From Puniceibacterium sediminis (lineage in GTDB: Bacteria > Pseudomonadota > Alphaproteobacteria > Rhodobacterales > Rhodobacteraceae), in the NCBI RefSeq assembly GCF_900188035.1, contig NZ_FZNN01000027.1:1-36815 (forward strand): a DNA stretch of 36,815 nt. The letters run 5' to 3'. Of the stretch, positions 34,865 to 36,815 are shown one piece after another. The first letter of the stretch is position 1. Each line of letters begins with the position of its first letter. The position numbers and the translations under genes are program-made. A model generated the notes under the pieces. That model was given only the letters and a program-made list of their open reading frames with translations. It was not told the origin of the DNA and ran no database searches.

Positions 34865-35353
34865 CTAGTTGGCTCTCGAGGATGAGAATTCTTCCTGCAA
34901 TTCCTTCTTGATCGCATCAACACTAAAGTCGAGCATCGATCCGCCGCCTTCAAAGTGGCGCACAAAGACCTTGCCGATGGCATAGGTAGATGCGGCCGCA
35001 AAGGCAGCCATTCCGGCACTCCCGAGCAGCGTACCACTAATTGGAATAAGCTTGACCGAAGAGCCGAGCAGGGTGGTGCTCACAGCTGCCGGGGCGAGCG
35101 TGCCCAGAAGCGATGTGATTATCGCCTTGAGGTTCTGTTCATCGGCTTCCTGCCCGTAGGCGGCAGCAAGCTTGCGCACCATCTGGACCTGTACCGCACC
35201 GACAGCGAGCAAATCCAGGTAGGGCACAGGCACAACGCCGCCCGCCGCCGACCATTTCACCGAAGATGATATGATTTCAGCAACTTTCTGGTGCCGGATA
35301 TCCACAGCATTTGCTGTCTTGTCATTGTCTTTCGAAATCGTCGCAGTCGCCAT
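34865..35353 (-). CDS. DUF697-like membrane-associated protein
   Basis: The 162-residue protein has a hydrophilic start, then a VPVPYLDLLAVGAVQVQMVRKL segment (about 41-62) and AYGQEAD. This matches the pattern I know from DUF697 proteins (IPVP--D--A---IQ--MI--L---YG). A Gly/Ala-rich hydrophobic region (about 76-128) follows, then a short charged tail. The function of DUF697 is not established; some members are fused to GTPases or linked with envelope stress. GAGGTGA lies four bases before the ATG at 35353, the best ribosome site of this operon, so it is likely the first intact gene of the minus-strand set. A role in self-protection or exporter assembly is only contextual. Confidence 0.78.
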   Translation of the reverse strand: MATATISKDNDKTANAVDIRHQKVAEIISSSVKWSAAGGVVPVPYLDLLAVGAVQVQMVRKLAAAYGQEADEQNLKAIITSLLGTLAPAAVSTTLLGSSVKLIPISGTLLGSAGMAAFAAASTYAIGKVFVRHFEGGGSMLDFSVDAIKKELQEEFSSSRAN

Positions 35354-35671
35354 GGTGTCACCTCGTGTCGTTTTGGGAAATAGATCGGACCAGAAACCAG
35401 GGATGGTCGAAAATTGTCATTTGTCTACGTCACCTACTGTCGCAATCATTCGATAACATGCCGTCAAAGTCCAACTTTATTTGCCCCCACGGAAATTTTT
35501 GTTCTGATTTATGTGATCTGAATATGTGATTCGGGTGAGGGGCGGTCAAAATCCAGAAAGGTTTACAAAATGTTAATATTGCAAGAATTTTCCCATCGGA
35601 AAGAGAAATCTACCGCCTTGGGACTGATTAGAAATCAACACCGGGGATCAGTCGGGGCCGAGCGCAAAAGG
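35354..35671. promoter_or_regulatory. Upstream region of the exporter operon
   Basis: This stretch of 318 bases is clearly AT-richer than the genes and sits before the first intact gene of the minus-strand operon, so it likely holds that promoter. A direct repeat ATGTGAT occurs at 35511-35517 and 35524-35530, 13 bases apart. On the minus strand this reads ATCACAT twice, and it could be a regulator site. I could not pick a convincing -35/-10 pair. Open frames on the plus strand here are not supported. Confidence 0.35.
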
Positions 35672-36347
35672 TTACCACATGCCTGCGCCACCATGCGGCC
35701 CGGGCACGCAACGAGCGTTGATGCCCCAGCTGGGACGACAGGTCGGCATCACACCAAAGTACAGTTCCTCGGCAGACATTGCCCTGAGCCGCACTTCGTG
35801 AAAATCGACAAAGCGATTGACCGTCGGGTGGACCGCCTTGAATACCGCCTCTTTCGCCAAAAAAAGCCGCGTCGAACCATAGTGCGCCCAAAGAGTGTTT
35901 GTGACAATCGCCAGTTCCTCCGGTCGGAATATCTTGGGCGCAAGGTCCACACTGTCCTGGGTGGGACGCTTGCTTCAATGTCTATTCCCTGACCGGTGAA
36001 GCGTTTTGACGGTCTCGTAACACGGATCACAAAGCTGTCGCTGCGGGCAAGACTGTCTGTGATGCTCACTGGCCCAGACTGGTGTGCGGTCCGGCCCAAA
36101 GACCGGCCGGTCTTTGAATTTTCGTCAAATGCAGGCAGAGCCGATTTCAACTGACGGATCGAGTCCTTCGCGCAGGCCCGGCCTCCACGATACTCGCCTT
36201 TGCGCTTGGCCACGGCCCGATCCAGTGCAGTCGGTACGGCAATTTCAGGCCTCGCCATTTCGCCGCCATCCAGAGAACACAGAGGTCATCTTGGTCAAGC
36301 CAATGCGACAGGGGAGTAGCGGTGGCTCTCATTTGCAGCGCCTTCAT
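35672..36347 (-). pseudogene. Phosphopantetheinyl transferase (EntD/Sfp-type), decayed by several frameshifts
   Basis: Pieces of a 4'-phosphopantetheinyl transferase appear in order but in changing frames. They are an N-terminal HWLDQDDLCVL piece; AVAKRKGEYRGGRACAK (start ATG 36258 in that frame); a GPDRTPVWASE piece near 36070-36110 in another frame; SITDSLARSDSF and GIDIEAS back in the earlier frame; then FRPEELAIV and LAKEAVFKAVHP (frame from 35950). GIDIE and the KEA-FKA box carry the family's metal- and CoA-binding residues. End to end the region spans about 225 codons, the family's usual length. At least three, probably four, frame changes make one working protein impossible. The long intact genes next door argue against poor sequence. 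Such an enzyme would have activated the carrier domains of this cluster, so another copy elsewhere must do it. Confidence 0.72.
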
Positions 36348-36720
36348 GGCCTCTGCGTCGACACAATGATCGCGCGAATGACTGTGGCGGCTTTCGTTCC
36401 GTTCGAAAGATACGTTCTGCCTCCTCACTTATGCTTCCATCGCAAGGCAATTGCCAGGCCGTGGTCATCGGCCTGCGCGGTCGGTCCTTCTTCAAAAAAT
36501 TACCGGAAATATGAAAGCCGTTGTAACACAAGGGAAAAATACCTTTTTGGATGCTTCTTGCCTTCCTAGATTTTCGGTATCCGGAAAGCTCACCCTTTGG
36601 CGCTGGTCCCTGCGCTCGTGAGTCGGCAGCTGCCGTTAAGTGCTCAAAGAGTAATGGCGCTCCAAAGTGCGCACACCGGCAACGCAAAATTTCTGTCACC
36701 AAAGGAGAGCTTTTCCTTAC
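36348..36720. other. Stretch with no recognised gene
   Basis: An open frame of 135 codons on the minus strand (36295-36702) crosses this area, but its product is rich in Arg/Pro/Ser, shows no motif I know and overlaps the transferase remnant in another frame, so I do not call it. The area may be eroded upstream sequence between the transferase pseudogene and the insertion sequence that starts near 36721. Confidence 0.35.
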
Positions 36721-36815
36721 CTAGGACGTGTTGACAAAAGGGATTCCCACCCTCAGCTGATCATGATTCAAGCTAGTATCTGCAATGGAGATCAGCTTGG
36801 CACGAGACCTAATGT
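36721..36815 (+). mobile_element. Left end of an insertion sequence (IS5-like), cut by window edge
   Basis: From about 36721 the sequence changes to an end-like stretch (GGACGTGTTGACAAAAGG at 36723-36740) followed by 40-odd bases of untranslated leader and an ATG-led frame. I recall such starts from IS5-type elements of roseobacters. The exact terminal base cannot be fixed without the other end or a target duplication; CTAG at 36721-36724 may be part of the target. Confidence 0.5.
36785..36815 (+). CDS. IS transposase start (partial, IS5-like)
   Basis: An ATG at 36785 reads MEISLARDLM and continues beyond the window. ARDLM followed by a Ser and acidic residues is the usual opening of one group of IS5-family transposases in Alphaproteobacteria. 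Only ten full codons are visible. Confidence 0.5.
   Translation, partial: MEISLARDLM

Noticed and set aside
35570-35992. 140-codon plus-strand frame
   Set aside because: It is antisense to the phosphopantetheinyl transferase remnant, whose motifs are clear on the minus strand.
36295-36702. 135-codon minus-strand frame near the right edge
   Set aside because: Overlaps the transferase remnant in a different frame, with no recognisable motif and an odd composition.
1-36815. CRISPR arrays, tRNA or rRNA genes
   Set aside because: No regularly spaced repeats or tRNA/rRNA-like sequence was seen on either strand.

Overview
The window looks like part of an alphaproteobacterial genome, most likely a marine roseobacter-type Rhodobacteraceae. 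The evidence is high GC, strongly GC-biased third codon positions, the types of insertion-sequence remnants at both edges, and proteobacterial megasynthase style. It is dominated by one large hybrid fatty-acyl/PKS/NRPS lipopeptide gene cluster of about 31 kb, flanked by mobile-element debris on the left (1-655) and the beginning of another insertion sequence on the right (about 36721-36815).

Layout. Positions 1-655 hold an IS5-type transposase start, an interrupted IS110-type transposase start and an IS481-type transposase tail. Positions 955-4038 (minus) encode a surface-displayed S12/class C beta-lactamase-like serine hydrolase with an autotransporter barrel. A divergent promoter region (4039-4198) leads into a tight plus-strand operon of four genes. 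These are NRPS C-A-PCP-TE (4199-8065); the 4627-residue hybrid FAAL-ACP-KS-AT-ACP-AMT-C-PCP-C-C-A-PCP-C (8062-21945); an AsnB-type glutamine-dependent amidotransferase (21949-23805); and NRPS A-PCP-C-A(methyltransferase inserted)-PCP-E (23866-31098). Convergent with it is a minus-strand set reading from 35353 down to 31127: a DUF697-type protein, a 54-residue two-helix membrane peptide, a SyrD/PvdE-type cyclic-peptide ABC exporter, an SPFH/band-7 protein and a type II thioesterase. Further upstream (35672-36347, minus) lies a multiply frameshifted phosphopantetheinyl transferase pseudogene.

How it works together (inference from domain logic). A fatty acid is adenylated and loaded (FAAL-ACP), extended once with malonyl-CoA (KS-AT-ACP), and its beta-keto group is transaminated while still on the carrier (AMT). 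This gives a beta-amino fatty acid as in iturin/mycosubtilin synthetases, but with the acyltransferase built in. The chain then passes an A-less C-PCP module, a C-C-A-PCP module (Thr-like code), an A-PCP module of unknown specificity, a Tyr-like module carrying an inserted PRMT-type methyltransferase and an epimerase, and finally an Asp-like C-A-PCP-TE module encoded by the first gene. The expected product is a lipopeptide of about five residues, possibly closed by the thioesterase onto the beta-amino group. The order is beta-aminoacyl - X - Thr-like - Y - methylated D-Tyr-like - Asp (or Asn if AsnB acts).

Most novel-looking points are the iturin-like beta-amino-acyl logic outside Bacillus, a PRMT double-E methyltransferase embedded in an adenylation domain, the A-less module next to a tandem C-C, a surface S12 hydrolase divergently paired with the synthetase, and the exporter/SPFH/DUF697 membrane operon. 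All functional statements come from reading motifs by eye; no database search was run.
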